Made by a program: the position numbers and the translations under genes. A stretch of DNA of 64,000 nt from NCBI RefSeq assembly GCF_011752005.1, contig NZ_JAAIJZ010000002.1:1-64000 (forward strand). The letters run 5' to 3'. Within the stretch, counting starts at the first letter, position 1. Each line of letters begins with the position of its first letter. Below, piece by piece: positions 17,369-26,204 of the stretch. The DNA is from Canibacter zhoujuaniae. GTDB lineage: Bacteria > Actinomycetota > Actinomycetes > Actinomycetales > Microbacteriaceae. The notes beneath the pieces are model-generated. The model was given only the letters and a program-made list of their open reading frames with translations. It had not been told where the DNA came from and did not search any database.

Positions 17369-19035
17369 TATGGGTTTTCGTTGATGCTCGGAGCAGCAGC
17401 CAGCAGCTGCTGCGTGTAAGGGTGGCTGGGGTGCAGGAGGACGTCAGCGGTGGGGCCAAACTCAACAATTTCACCCTGATACATCACGGCAACAGTGTCG
17501 GCGATGTTCCAGGCCAAGCCGAGATCGTGCGTAATCACCAGTGCTGACAGCCCGAGATTTTCGCGCAGCGAGAGCAGCAGGCCGAGAATTTCACCGCGCA
17601 CTGAGGCATCGAGAGAAGCGACAGGTTCATCGGCTACCAATAGCTCCGGGTCGAGCGCCAGCGCACCAGCAATAACCACACGCTGTCGTTGACCGCCGCT
17701 CAATTCCTGCGGGATCGCTCCGAAAAATTTTTCCGGCGGTGTTAGCTCTGCGTCTGTGAGCGCCTGCGCAACCCGCTCCCGCTCGTTTACATCGAGACGC
17801 TGCACGCGCAACCCCTCTGCAACCAGCTCATAAACACTCAGTTTCGGGTTGAGTGCTGCCGCGGGATCCTGGAACACCAGCTGTGCATCACGCCTAAAAC
17901 GTTTGAGTTCGCGGCGGTTGGTGGGAATCGGAGATCCTTTAAAGGTGATAGTGCTGCCCTGATCGGCCGCCTGCAAACCGAGCAGGGTGCGTGCGAGGGT
18001 CGATTTACCCGATCCAGACTGGCCAACCAGCGCCATAATCTCACCCTGATGCAGCGTGAGATTAACGTTTTTAACCGCCCGATTGAGCTTCCCGCCGGTG
18101 CGGTAGGTGACGCTCACATTCTCTGCCTGAAGCAGCACGTCATCGCTCGGTCCGGCGACAAAACTGCGCTCCTCAAACTCATCACCCAAGTAGCGAGTAA
18201 CGGGGCGCAGCCGAGAGTTTGGATCGCCGATAACCGGGAAAGCCGCCGCCAACTTTTGCGTGTAGGCCTCGCGCGGGTTATTACAAATCTCGTACGCCGG
18301 GCCCACCTCTACCAGCTCACCGTTGCGCATCACCGCGATGCGCTCGCACGTGGTTGCCAGCACAGAGAGGTCGTGCGAAATCATCAGCAGCGAGATGCCG
18401 CGCTCGCGCACAAGCACAGAAAGCATATCGAGAATTTGCTTCTGCACAATCACATCAAGCGCGGTTGTTGGCTCGTCAGCGATGATGATATCGGGCTCAC
18501 AGGCGAGCGCCATCGCAATCATAATGCGCTGCTTCTGACCGCCGCTCAACTCGTGCGGATACGATTTTGCCTTAACAGCCGGCAGATCAACAATCTCTAA
18601 GAGCTCAGCCAGACGCTGTTGACGCAGCGCCGCAGTCTGCCACTTATCGGTGACATGTAGCTCGAGCGCTTCAATAATCTGTTGCCCTACTGTGCGAACG
18701 GGATTCAGTGAGTGCATAGCACCCTGAAAGATGATTGACGCCTCCGCCCAGCGCACCGCGCGCATTTCACCGAAATTGAGAGTTGCGATGTCTGTGTCGC
18801 CGATCAGCACCCGACCTGTTAGCTTTGCCGATTTCGGCAGCAGACGCAGCACAGACATAATCAGGGTTGATTTACCGGATCCGCTCTCACCCGCGATGCC
18901 GAGAGTGCTGCCGGCGGGCACAGTGAGTGAGATATTTTTTACCGCCGCAACCTCACCGCGCGCAGCGTGCTTAGCGGTTGCGCTCCCGGAAGTGCGATAG
19001 GTGATGGAAACGTCGTCAAAAACGAGGTCTGGCAT
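17368..19035 (-). CDS. Peptide ABC transporter, fused dual ATPase (OppD-OppF type)
   Basis: 555 residues with two ABC cassettes in one chain. First: Walker A GIAGESGSGKST, signature LSGGQKQR, Walker B IIADEPTTALDV. Second: Walker A LVGQSGSGKST, signature LSGGQRQRV, Walker B LVADEPVASLD. The linker after each cassette has the oligopeptide-binding C-terminal extension (NPREAYTQKL; HPSHPYTQQLL). It energises uptake through the two permeases encoded just upstream. Stop and start overlap with both neighbours (TAATG). Confidence 0.95.
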   Translation of the reverse strand: MPDLVFDDVSITYRTSGSATAKHAARGEVAAVKNISLTVPAGSTLGIAGESGSGKSTLIMSVLRLLPKSAKLTGRVLIGDTDIATLNFGEMRAVRWAEASIIFQGAMHSLNPVRTVGQQIIEALELHVTDKWQTAALRQQRLAELLEIVDLPAVKAKSYPHELSGGQKQRIMIAMALACEPDIIIADEPTTALDVIVQKQILDMLSVLVRERGISLLMISHDLSVLATTCERIAVMRNGELVEVGPAYEICNNPREAYTQKLAAAFPVIGDPNSRLRPVTRYLGDEFEERSFVAGPSDDVLLQAENVSVTYRTGGKLNRAVKNVNLTLHQGEIMALVGQSGSGKSTLARTLLGLQAADQGSTITFKGSPIPTNRRELKRFRRDAQLVFQDPAAALNPKLSVYELVAEGLRVQRLDVNERERVAQALTDAELTPPEKFFGAIPQELSGGQRQRVVIAGALALDPELLVADEPVASLDASVRGEILGLLLSLRENLGLSALVITHDLGLAWNIADTVAVMYQGEIVEFGPTADVLLHPSHPYTQQLLAAAPSINENP

Positions 19036-19916
19036 TAGCGGCTCCTCAACGTTGGATTGACGATAGTTTCAACTGCGCGCCCGATCAGTGTGAAGGCGAG
19101 CACAACCGAAACGATAGCGAGACCCGGGATTAAGACATACCACCAGTAACCGCTGGTAGCCGCAGAAACGTCCATCGAATTGCGAAGGATCGTGCCCCAA
19201 GACTGCTTGGTGGTATCGCCCAAACCTAAGAAGGCGAGCGTTGACTCAGCGATAATAGCCGACCCAACAGTTAGCGTCGTGTTTGCGAGCACGAGCGGCA
19301 GCACGCCGGGGAAAATATGCTTCAAAATAATGTGCCAGTGGCCGGCACCTAAGGCTTTGGCTCGCTCAACATAGTCTCGGGTAGAGATCGTCAGAGCCTG
19401 CGACCGCACAACGCGCGCAGTGCCCGCCCAGGAGGTGACACCGATCGCGATAATAATTGTCAGCATTCCGCGGCTCATTACGCTCGACAGCACAATCGCC
19501 AGAATAAGGCTGGGAAGCACAAGGAAAAAGTCAATAATGCGCATCCAGAGAGAGGCGATCCACCCCTGAAAATAACCGGCGGCGATGCCCACAAGTGTGC
19601 CGATAACCATCGACATTGCTGTCGCAGAGAGCCCCACGATAAGCGAGGATCGGGCACCCCACACCATGCGCACCAAAAGATCACGAGAGAGATGATCCGT
19701 ACCAAAAGGATGCTCAAGCGAGGGCGGCGCAAAACGCTGGTTGTTTAGCTGTGTGACATCGAGCAGATGCGCTGGTGTAATCACCGGGGCAAGCAGAGCT
19801 ATCAGACTAACCGCAAGCAGAAAGATGAAGCCAGCCATCCCGGCACGATTCTTAGCGAAGCTTTTACAGAAATCGATTAAGGCGACCCTGCGGCGTTGTG
19901 CGGCAATGCTGCTCAT
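19035..19916 (-). CDS. Peptide ABC transporter permease (OppC/DppC type)
   Basis: 293 residues, six predicted membrane helices. N-terminal OppC_N segment (NRAGMAGFIFLLAV), then GTDHLSRDLLVRMVWGAR, the EAA-like loop DYVERAKALGAGHWHII(L)KHIFPG and TLAFLGLGD, all diagnostic of DppC-type permeases. Partners the OppB-type protein; their genes overlap by 4 nt (ATGA). Confidence 0.95.
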   Translation of the reverse strand: MSSIAAQRRRVALIDFCKSFAKNRAGMAGFIFLLAVSLIALLAPVITPAHLLDVTQLNNQRFAPPSLEHPFGTDHLSRDLLVRMVWGARSSLIVGLSATAMSMVIGTLVGIAAGYFQGWIASLWMRIIDFFLVLPSLILAIVLSSVMSRGMLTIIIAIGVTSWAGTARVVRSQALTISTRDYVERAKALGAGHWHIILKHIFPGVLPLVLANTTLTVGSAIIAESTLAFLGLGDTTKQSWGTILRNSMDVSAATSGYWWYVLIPGLAIVSVVLAFTLIGRAVETIVNPTLRSR

Positions 19917-20956
19917 GCGTGCCTCACTCTCGGATCAAGTCTGCGATAGACCAGATCGGCAATTAGATTCATGAAAATGATAATGGCGGAAAAAACCACG
20001 AAAGTGCCCTGCAAGAGTGGCAGATCCGGGCCGCTGAGCGCTTCATAGGTGAGCTTGCCGAGACCCGGCCAAGAGAACACCGCCTCAACAGTGACAGCGC
20101 CGCCGATGAGCCCGCCAATGTGCAGAAAAACAAGAGTGACGGTCGGTAACAGGGCGTTTGGCACCGCATGACGGCGGCGCACAAGATCTTCACGCAGCCC
20201 CTTCGCGCGGGCGGTTGTGAGATAGTCCGCGTTCATTTCCTCGATCAAACTGGAGCGCATCACCATCAGGTATTGCGCATAGATCACAGCAACAAGAGTT
20301 GTGACGGGGAGCACAAGGTGCTGAGCTACATCAAGCACAACTGAGAGCGGATCTGTGCCGGCTGACAGCGAGCGCATGCCCCCTGTCGGGAACCATTTGA
20401 GGGTGCCGCCAAAAATCATCAGCAGGATCAAACCAAGCCAGAAGGTTGGCACTGACCAGAAGACGAGGGAGGTGGTTGAGGCGAGCTTGTCAAAGAGACT
20501 GCCACGCTTCCAAGCGGCTTTTTGCCCCAGCCAGAGACCGAGTATGATCGCGATTACGGCAGCGGTGGCGGTGAGCAGAATAGTGTTCCAGAAATACTGC
20601 CCAATCAGCTCTGACACCGGCTTGCGATACACGTAGCTCTCACCGAAATTGAGAGTGAAAACGTTTGTTAGATAGTCAACAAACTGCTGCCAGAAGGGTT
20701 TGTCAAGGCCGTACTGCTCACGCAGGATCGCAATCTGCTCGGCGCCAAGGTTTTGCTCGCGTGCGATCCGCGAAATAGGATCACCGGGCAGCAGCTTGAA
20801 AAAGAAAAACCCGAGCAGGATCACCATCGCAAGGCTGATGAGCGCGCCGCCGATTTTATTGGCTAGGTAACGCCAAAAACTATTGTCGCGCGCCGGCTCT
20901 TCCGCGTGCGCGCTGGTTGCAATTGCCGATGTCGACGGTGGTACCACATTTGACAT
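19913..20956 (-). CDS. Peptide ABC transporter permease (OppB/DppB type)
   Basis: 347 residues. KLLPGDPISRIAREQNLG and LDKPFWQQFVDYL in the N-terminal periplasmic-loop region, then the permease core with the EAA loop DYLTTARAKGL and VEAVFSWPGLGKLTYEAL. ATG at 20956 is preceded by AGGAG at 8 nt; a longer frame to 21016 has no such site and would run almost to the preceding gene. Second gene after the binding protein. Confidence 0.95.
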   Translation of the reverse strand: MSNVVPPSTSAIATSAHAEEPARDNSFWRYLANKIGGALISLAMVILLGFFFFKLLPGDPISRIAREQNLGAEQIAILREQYGLDKPFWQQFVDYLTNVFTLNFGESYVYRKPVSELIGQYFWNTILLTATAAVIAIILGLWLGQKAAWKRGSLFDKLASTTSLVFWSVPTFWLGLILLMIFGGTLKWFPTGGMRSLSAGTDPLSVVLDVAQHLVLPVTTLVAVIYAQYLMVMRSSLIEEMNADYLTTARAKGLREDLVRRRHAVPNALLPTVTLVFLHIGGLIGGAVTVEAVFSWPGLGKLTYEALSGPDLPLLQGTFVVFSAIIIFMNLIADLVYRRLDPRVRHA

Positions 20957-21025
20957 AGGAGTCTCTCCTGGAGGGGAAGCGGTAACGCGGGTGCTCACAG
21001 CCTGAGTCGTGAGCACCCGAGAGTG

Positions 21026-22870
21026 TTACTCGACGTCTGCGGCTTTCTTCTTACGAACTGCAAGAAGTCCACCGATACCGGCAACGGCAGCTACCGCCAG
21101 AGCGATCCAGAGGACACTGCTGGCACCGCCAGAGTTACCGGTGTCTGCGCTGTTATCAGCGGCGCCAACCGGCTCGACGAGCAGATAACCCCAGTAACCT
21201 ACGTGGTTTGCAATCACGCCGTCCTTGCTTGGCTGCAGACCGAAGTTCTGGAAGCGATCCGAACGATACGCCTCAAGCTGATTCTGGTACCACAGTGTGA
21301 CCTGGGTGGCTGCCTCATAGTGCATTGCGAGCATCTTGTGCACTATTTCTGCGCGCGCTTTTTCATCGAGCTCAGTGAGCTGCTGCTGGTAGAGCTTATC
21401 GAACTCAGGATTAGTAAAACCGTCTTGTGAGGTGCCGCCTGAGCCGTCCGTTTTAGTCGGGCGGGCAGCGCTGGTGTTAATGCTCAGCTGGTAGTTAGGA
21501 TCCGGGTTGATTGACCAGCCGGATATGTACATGTCGTAGTTACCGGCATCAGTGTTGGCACTCAGAGTGTCACTATCGGTTGACTCAACAGTCATTTCGA
21601 TGCCAACACTGCGCAACCACGGCCCGAGATACTCACCGATTGACTGCGCGTTAGAGTCTGTTGCGTCAACATTTAACTTGATTGCCAGACGCTGACCGTC
21701 TTTTTCGCGAATACCGTCTGCGCCCTCAACCCAGCCAGCATCATCAAGCTGTTTCTTTGCTGCCTCTGGGTTAAAGCTCTCAATTACCGGATCGTTAGCT
21801 GGCAGCGCCCAGGTTGCGTAAGAGGCAGGAATGAAGCTGGTTGCTTTTGTGCCCTGACCTTCGAGCACCTTATCAAGCAGGGTGTCGATATCGACCGCTT
21901 TGCGGATAGCCTGGCGCACCTGAAGGTCGCGCAGCGGCTCACTCACCGTGCCATATGGAGTGCCGTCAACGGTTTCATACCCTGGATTCAGGTAGAGAGC
22001 AGTGTAACGGCGCCCATGCCCAGAGTGGGTTGTGATGCCGTCTTGATTCTGGAGCGCATTGAACTGGCTTGGTGTCAGACCACTGACAAGGTCAACATTT
22101 CCGGCGCGCAAAGCCTGCACCTGCGCGTCAGAGTCGGTGTAGTAAATGTAGTGGATCTTGTCGATATTTGGTGTTTGACGCCAGTAGTGCTTGTTGGCAA
22201 CCAGCTCAAGGCTCTCATTGGCTGCGTATTTGGTGAGCTGGAAGGGCCCTGAGCCAACCACGTCTGAGTCGTTTGCAAAGGTAGACGGATCGTCGAGCTT
22301 TGACCAGATATGCTCTGGCACAATCGGCACCTCAACCCCAGGGTTCGGGGCTTGCGCCGCCTTCAGAGTGATTACGAATGTGTGATCATCGGGAGCCTCG
22401 ATGCTCTCGAAGTTTTCGACCCTGTCGCCGTTAGCGACAGCCATTTCGGGCACAGTCATGATCTGGTTGTAAGTCCAGTAGATGTCTTTCGCAGTGATTG
22501 GCTCACCGTCTGTCCAGGTCATGCCCTTGCGGATCTTGAAAGTCCAAACTTTGCCCGTATCATCAGTTTCCCAGCTTTCAGCAAGGCCGGGAACCGGCTC
22601 CCCACCGTCTTGTGAGTAGGCCACAAGGTTTTCGTACTGATAACGGTTGGTGTTGGTGGGCAGCAGGTAAACAGAGGTGAACGGGTTAAAAGAGTCTACA
22701 AATCCCGCGGTTGCAATGCGCAGGGTGGTTGCGTCGCTTGCTTCATCTGCCGCTACGAATGCGCCGCCTGTTGCGTAAGAGGCTGTCGCTCCGACTGTCC
22801 CGAAAGCGACAGCCGCAGTCGCACACGCGGCGAGAGCGCGGAAGAAGCGAGATTTCGTGGTGTTTACCAT
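21026..22870 (-). CDS. Peptide ABC transporter substrate-binding protein, C-terminally membrane-anchored
   Basis: 614 residues. SBP family 5: signal sequence, LVAYSQDGGEPVPGLAESWE, WTFKIRKGMTWTDGEPITAKD, YYTDSDAQVQALRAGNVDLV, and DLQVRQAIRKAVD. Cluster 5 proteins bind di- to oligopeptides. The signal peptide has an LAAC but its hydrophobic stretch follows rather than precedes that Cys, so lipoprotein processing is doubtful. The C-terminus instead has a 20-residue helix (SSVLWIALAVAAVAGIGG) and a basic RKKK tail, implying a transmembrane anchor. ATG at 22870 follows GAAGGGA. About 70 nt downstream of the M20 hydrolase gene, same unit. Confidence 0.93.
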   Translation of the reverse strand: MVNTTKSRFFRALAACATAAVAFGTVGATASYATGGAFVAADEASDATTLRIATAGFVDSFNPFTSVYLLPTNTNRYQYENLVAYSQDGGEPVPGLAESWETDDTGKVWTFKIRKGMTWTDGEPITAKDIYWTYNQIMTVPEMAVANGDRVENFESIEAPDDHTFVITLKAAQAPNPGVEVPIVPEHIWSKLDDPSTFANDSDVVGSGPFQLTKYAANESLELVANKHYWRQTPNIDKIHYIYYTDSDAQVQALRAGNVDLVSGLTPSQFNALQNQDGITTHSGHGRRYTALYLNPGYETVDGTPYGTVSEPLRDLQVRQAIRKAVDIDTLLDKVLEGQGTKATSFIPASYATWALPANDPVIESFNPEAAKKQLDDAGWVEGADGIREKDGQRLAIKLNVDATDSNAQSIGEYLGPWLRSVGIEMTVESTDSDTLSANTDAGNYDMYISGWSINPDPNYQLSINTSAARPTKTDGSGGTSQDGFTNPEFDKLYQQQLTELDEKARAEIVHKMLAMHYEAATQVTLWYQNQLEAYRSDRFQNFGLQPSKDGVIANHVGYWGYLLVEPVGAADNSADTGNSGGASSVLWIALAVAAVAGIGGLLAVRKKKAADVE

Positions 22871-22940
22871 GTTTCTTCCCTTCAAGGTCAACAACCGCAC
22901 ATCGTTGTGTAGGCGGCTGATTTCCCAATGCTATTAGGCT

Positions 22941-24080
22941 TTATTGTTTGTTATCAACCTGAGGCGCAGCGCGCAACAGAGCTGTAATCAAGTCGATACG
23001 TTCCCACAGTGACTCAACCAGGATATGTTCATGCACTGCATGGGCACCTGCGCCGCGCGGCCCAAACCCGTCAGCGCTTGGAAAACCGGCCGCTCCTGTG
23101 AAGTTTGTGTCACCGGCACCGGCAGCGGGGGCACACTCAATCTCTTGGCCAACTCTGTCAGCCGCACTGCTGATGCGGTCAAGCAGCGCGTGCTCTTTTT
23201 TGCCAGGCTCCCAAGTTGGGCGCCGTGACAGGATCTCCACCGCAACTTCGGCTTCATCATGGGTCGGCTCTAAATGCGTGAGAGCGTCAAGCACCTGCTC
23301 TTCAGAGGCGGAGTCAAAAAACCGTAACCCGATTTCGGTTGAAGCCTCGTCTGCCACCACATTTGCCCGCTCGCCGCCTGATATCTGCCCGACGTTACAT
23401 AGCACTGGCTGCACCGCAGGATCCGCGGTTATTTCTCGCACCCGCAGAAGCTGATCAACAAGCTCATCGATTGCATTAACACCGTTTTCAGGATCGAGCG
23501 CCGCGTGCGCTGCGCGCCCCTGCGTGCTCAACCGCATACGCACACTGCCGCGCCGACCAACTTTCAGCGCACCATCCGGATGCGGTGATTCAAACCCCAA
23601 CACAGCCTTTGCGCCCGCACAGGTTTCGAGCAGCAGCTCTTTGGTTGTGGGCGATCCAACCTCTTCATCACAAACCAGCACAACGCGCACAGCCTGATGC
23701 GTGGTGTCACGCAACCGTGCGAGCGCGGTTAGCATGACGACGATCCCGGCCTTCATATCGTAAACTCCCGGACCGGAAATTTTTTCTGGCGAGATGCGCA
23801 GCGGCACCTTTTCAGCGAGAGTGCCCAGCGGCCACACCGTGTCAGTGTGCCCCAACAGCACAAAAGGTTTGCCGAGACCGGCAAAATCGGCAACCAAACT
23901 TGTGCCCATCGCAGTATCAATCAGCTTAACTGTGCCGCCGATGCGGGTGAATTCGCGCTTAAGCAACTGCGCAATTTTAGCGCTTTGAGTGGTGTCGCCC
24001 GTTGGTGTTTCGATAGTGACCAGCTTGGTGAGCAACTCGATCGGATCAAAATCTAAATCAGCGACTGTTGCACCCTGCAT
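22941..24080 (-). CDS. M20 metallohydrolase (ArgE/DapE/CPG2-like; candidate N-succinyl-amino-acid desuccinylase)
   Basis: 379 residues. Di-zinc motifs: LLGHTDTVWP, YDMKAGIVVMLTAL, CDEEVGSPTT with the catalytic Glu-Glu, and a C-terminal AGAGDTNFTG segment; a dimerisation domain lies between (RRGSVRMRLSTQGRAAH). Amide hydrolase of N-acyl amino acids or folate-type conjugates. ATG at 24080 follows GGAG by 7 nt; upstream Met codons are rejected. It is divergent from the GNAT and racemase-like genes, the same trio that makes up the irreversible succinylation pathway of Geobacillus, so desuccinylase is the best guess. Confidence 0.88.
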   Translation of the reverse strand: MQGATVADLDFDPIELLTKLVTIETPTGDTTQSAKIAQLLKREFTRIGGTVKLIDTAMGTSLVADFAGLGKPFVLLGHTDTVWPLGTLAEKVPLRISPEKISGPGVYDMKAGIVVMLTALARLRDTTHQAVRVVLVCDEEVGSPTTKELLLETCAGAKAVLGFESPHPDGALKVGRRGSVRMRLSTQGRAAHAALDPENGVNAIDELVDQLLRVREITADPAVQPVLCNVGQISGGERANVVADEASTEIGLRFFDSASEEQVLDALTHLEPTHDEAEVAVEILSRRPTWEPGKKEHALLDRISSAADRVGQEIECAPAAGAGDTNFTGAAGFPSADGFGPRGAGAHAVHEHILVESLWERIDLITALLRAAPQVDNKQ

Positions 24081-24144
24081 ATGAGATCTCCGCGCTATCA
24101 TTGAGCTGTTATCGACACTGAAGTCTAGATTAGTAGGGTTTTTA

Positions 24145-25074
24145 ATGAGCGTTGGGAAGCCACTCGGGCTTAGCGCGGATGCGGCTTTAACTGCCGCAGC
24201 AGCAGCCGGAGAGCTGGATCTTTCCGGCTTTGCCCCCGCAGGTTTTAAGTGTCGCCAGCTCGTCAAACACGCAGACTTAAAACGTGCCTCGCAACTTTAC
24301 ACCGAGGTTTTTAAATACAGCGACGCAACCCTGTTTCTAAATCCGTATCTGCTCAGCGCTCTGTCACAAAATGGCGGATCGACCGTCGGCGTTTTTGCTG
24401 GCCGAGACTTAATCGGTTTCGCATACGGTTTTCCTGCTGTGACCGGCGGAAAAAATAATATTCCCGGAACGGTATATCACTATTCGCAGGCCGCTGTTGT
24501 GGCCGAAAGTCATCACGGTGCGGGAATCGGGAAAGCTCTGAAACTCGCGCAAGCAGAGGTTGCGCGCGCCTGGGGCTGCACCGAAATGCGGTGGACCTTT
24601 GACCCGAAGCTAACCCGCAATGCGCGCTTTAACTTCAACGGGCTTGGCGCCACTGGTATCGCATATTTAGACGACTACTACCGCACAACAAACAGTGATC
24701 GCATTCTCGTTTCTTGGGATCTTAGCGCGCATGAAACAGGGCAAACAGATGCGCGAACTGCGGCGCTTAAGAGCCTGCGCAGTGAGTATCCACCAGAACT
24801 AACGGCCTTGAATTGGGCTTTTGCGGCTGAAATTGATGCGCATGAACTGGCCAGCCAGAACGCGGTTGCTAGTGCCTGCTGGGTGCCGGTGCCGGCGAAC
24901 CTCGGCAGCATCGATAACAGTAATGATCCGGCGGCACCCGACCCTGAGCACATTGCGCAGCAACTGCGTGCCACACTGACCGCACTGTTTGCCGATGGAT
25001 ACCAGCTGATTGCGTGCAATCGCCGTGAAGACACCGCCGCTTATCTTGCAGTTAAGTGGCGCAACGAAGACTAG
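24145..25074 (+). CDS. GNAT-family acyltransferase (COG3375-like; candidate D-amino-acid N-succinyltransferase)
   Basis: 309 residues. A GNAT core at about 35-160: CRQLVKHADLKRASQLYTEVF, GVFAGRDLIGFAYGFPA, acyl-CoA loop VVAESHHGAGIGKALKLAQ, EMRWTFDPKLTRNARFNF and LGATGIAYLDDYY; the remaining C-terminal half is an accessory domain. This long architecture is the predicted acetyltransferase family that commonly lies beside N-succinylamino acid racemase genes. It would succinylate D-amino acids with succinyl-CoA. First gene of the rightward unit, 64 nt from the divergent M20 gene. Acyl donor is inferred from context. Confidence 0.83.
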   Translation: MSVGKPLGLSADAALTAAAAAGELDLSGFAPAGFKCRQLVKHADLKRASQLYTEVFKYSDATLFLNPYLLSALSQNGGSTVGVFAGRDLIGFAYGFPAVTGGKNNIPGTVYHYSQAAVVAESHHGAGIGKALKLAQAEVARAWGCTEMRWTFDPKLTRNARFNFNGLGATGIAYLDDYYRTTNSDRILVSWDLSAHETGQTDARTAALKSLRSEYPPELTALNWAFAAEIDAHELASQNAVASACWVPVPANLGSIDNSNDPAAPDPEHIAQQLRATLTALFADGYQLIACNRREDTAAYLAVKWRNED

Positions 25075-25089
25075 GGAAGGCGCTTAAGA

Positions 25090-26202
25090 ATGCCGAAAAT
25101 TACCGGAGTTTCACTGTTTGAAGTGCGGTTGCCGCTGCGGCATGAGTTTGAGACCAGCTCACACCGTAAAACCTCACTCACACACATTCTCGTTGCCTTA
25201 CAAGACGGCGCGGGCAACACCGGCTGGGGTGAGATCGCAAGCCCCGCAGATCCTTTCTTTTGTGCGGAAACAAACGACACCGCTTGGCTTATTGCTGAAA
25301 AATACTTCGCTAAACAGCTTGTTGGGGTGGAGTTTGAGACTCCGTACGAATTTGAAAAAAACTGGGCAAAGATCCGCGGTAACGAGTTCGTAAAATCCGG
25401 ATTCTCAATTGCCGGCTGGGATCTTTTCGCAAAAGCGGCGGGAGTCTCTTTGGCAGCCGCGCTCGGTGGTGAGCGTGAGCGGGTGCAGGCTGGTGTGTCG
25501 CTCGGCATCGAAACCAGCATTGACGCGCTCCTGACAGAGGTTGAAAAGCACGTTGCAGCAGGCTATGAGCGTGTGAAACTAAAAATTGCGCCGGGGTGGG
25601 ATCTCGAGCCAACTCGAGCTGTGCGGGGTGCCTTCCCGGCAGTGGATGTTCACGTTGATGCTAACGCAGTTTATGAGCCGGGCGAGGCAGCATTTGCGCT
25701 GTTTAAACAGCTTGACAAATTAGAGCTCACGATGTTTGAGCAGCCCTTTGCGCAGCGCGATTTTCTGTCACACGCCGAACTGCAAAAACGTGTAGCAACA
25801 CCGGTTTGTCTGGACGAATCGGTGGTGTCTCTCGACGACTTAAGACTGGCGCACGCACTCAACGCTATCGGGGTTTTAAATATTAAAGTGTCGCGCATGG
25901 GAGGGCTGACAGTGGCTCGCGCCGCGCACGATTTTGCTGTCGAAGTGGGGATCCCGGTGTGGTGTGGTGGAATGCACGAGTTTGGCATCGGTCGTGCAGC
26001 GAACGTCGCGCTCTCAGCGCTGCCGGGATTTACTCTGCCGTCAGATGTGTCAGCGTCTGAGAAATACTATCGCGAAGACATTATCGATCCGGTTGTGACC
26101 GCCAACGGTGGGATGGTGACCGTGCCGAGCGGGGCGGGGATCGGCCATGCGGTGCGTGAACAGATGGTGCGAGACTTGGCGCTTAGAGTTTTGGAAGTGT
26201 AA
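25090..26202 (+). CDS. Enolase-superfamily N-succinylamino acid racemase (NSAR/OSBS type)
   Basis: 370 residues, muconate-lactonising subgroup. Catalytic Lys pair K163-K165 in VKLKIAP, metal ligands D190 (VDANAVY), E217 (FEQPF) and D242 (CLDESV), and opposing Lys K266 (NIKVSRMGG); all essential residues are present. Same family as o-succinylbenzoate synthase, but a separate menC stands at 56.6 kb in the menaquinone cluster, and the flanking GNAT and M20 genes fit racemisation of N-succinyl amino acids. Follows the GNAT gene by 15 nt; GGGAAGG precedes the ATG. Confidence 0.9.
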   Translation: MPKITGVSLFEVRLPLRHEFETSSHRKTSLTHILVALQDGAGNTGWGEIASPADPFFCAETNDTAWLIAEKYFAKQLVGVEFETPYEFEKNWAKIRGNEFVKSGFSIAGWDLFAKAAGVSLAAALGGERERVQAGVSLGIETSIDALLTEVEKHVAAGYERVKLKIAPGWDLEPTRAVRGAFPAVDVHVDANAVYEPGEAAFALFKQLDKLELTMFEQPFAQRDFLSHAELQKRVATPVCLDESVVSLDDLRLAHALNAIGVLNIKVSRMGGLTVARAAHDFAVEVGIPVWCGGMHEFGIGRAANVALSALPGFTLPSDVSASEKYYREDIIDPVVTANGGMVTVPSGAGIGHAVREQMVRDLALRVLEV

Positions 26203-26204
26203 CG

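Noticed and set aside
18049..18600. 183-residue plus-strand open frame
   Set aside because: Shadow of the ABC ATPase gene, whose Walker and signature motifs are intact on the minus strand.
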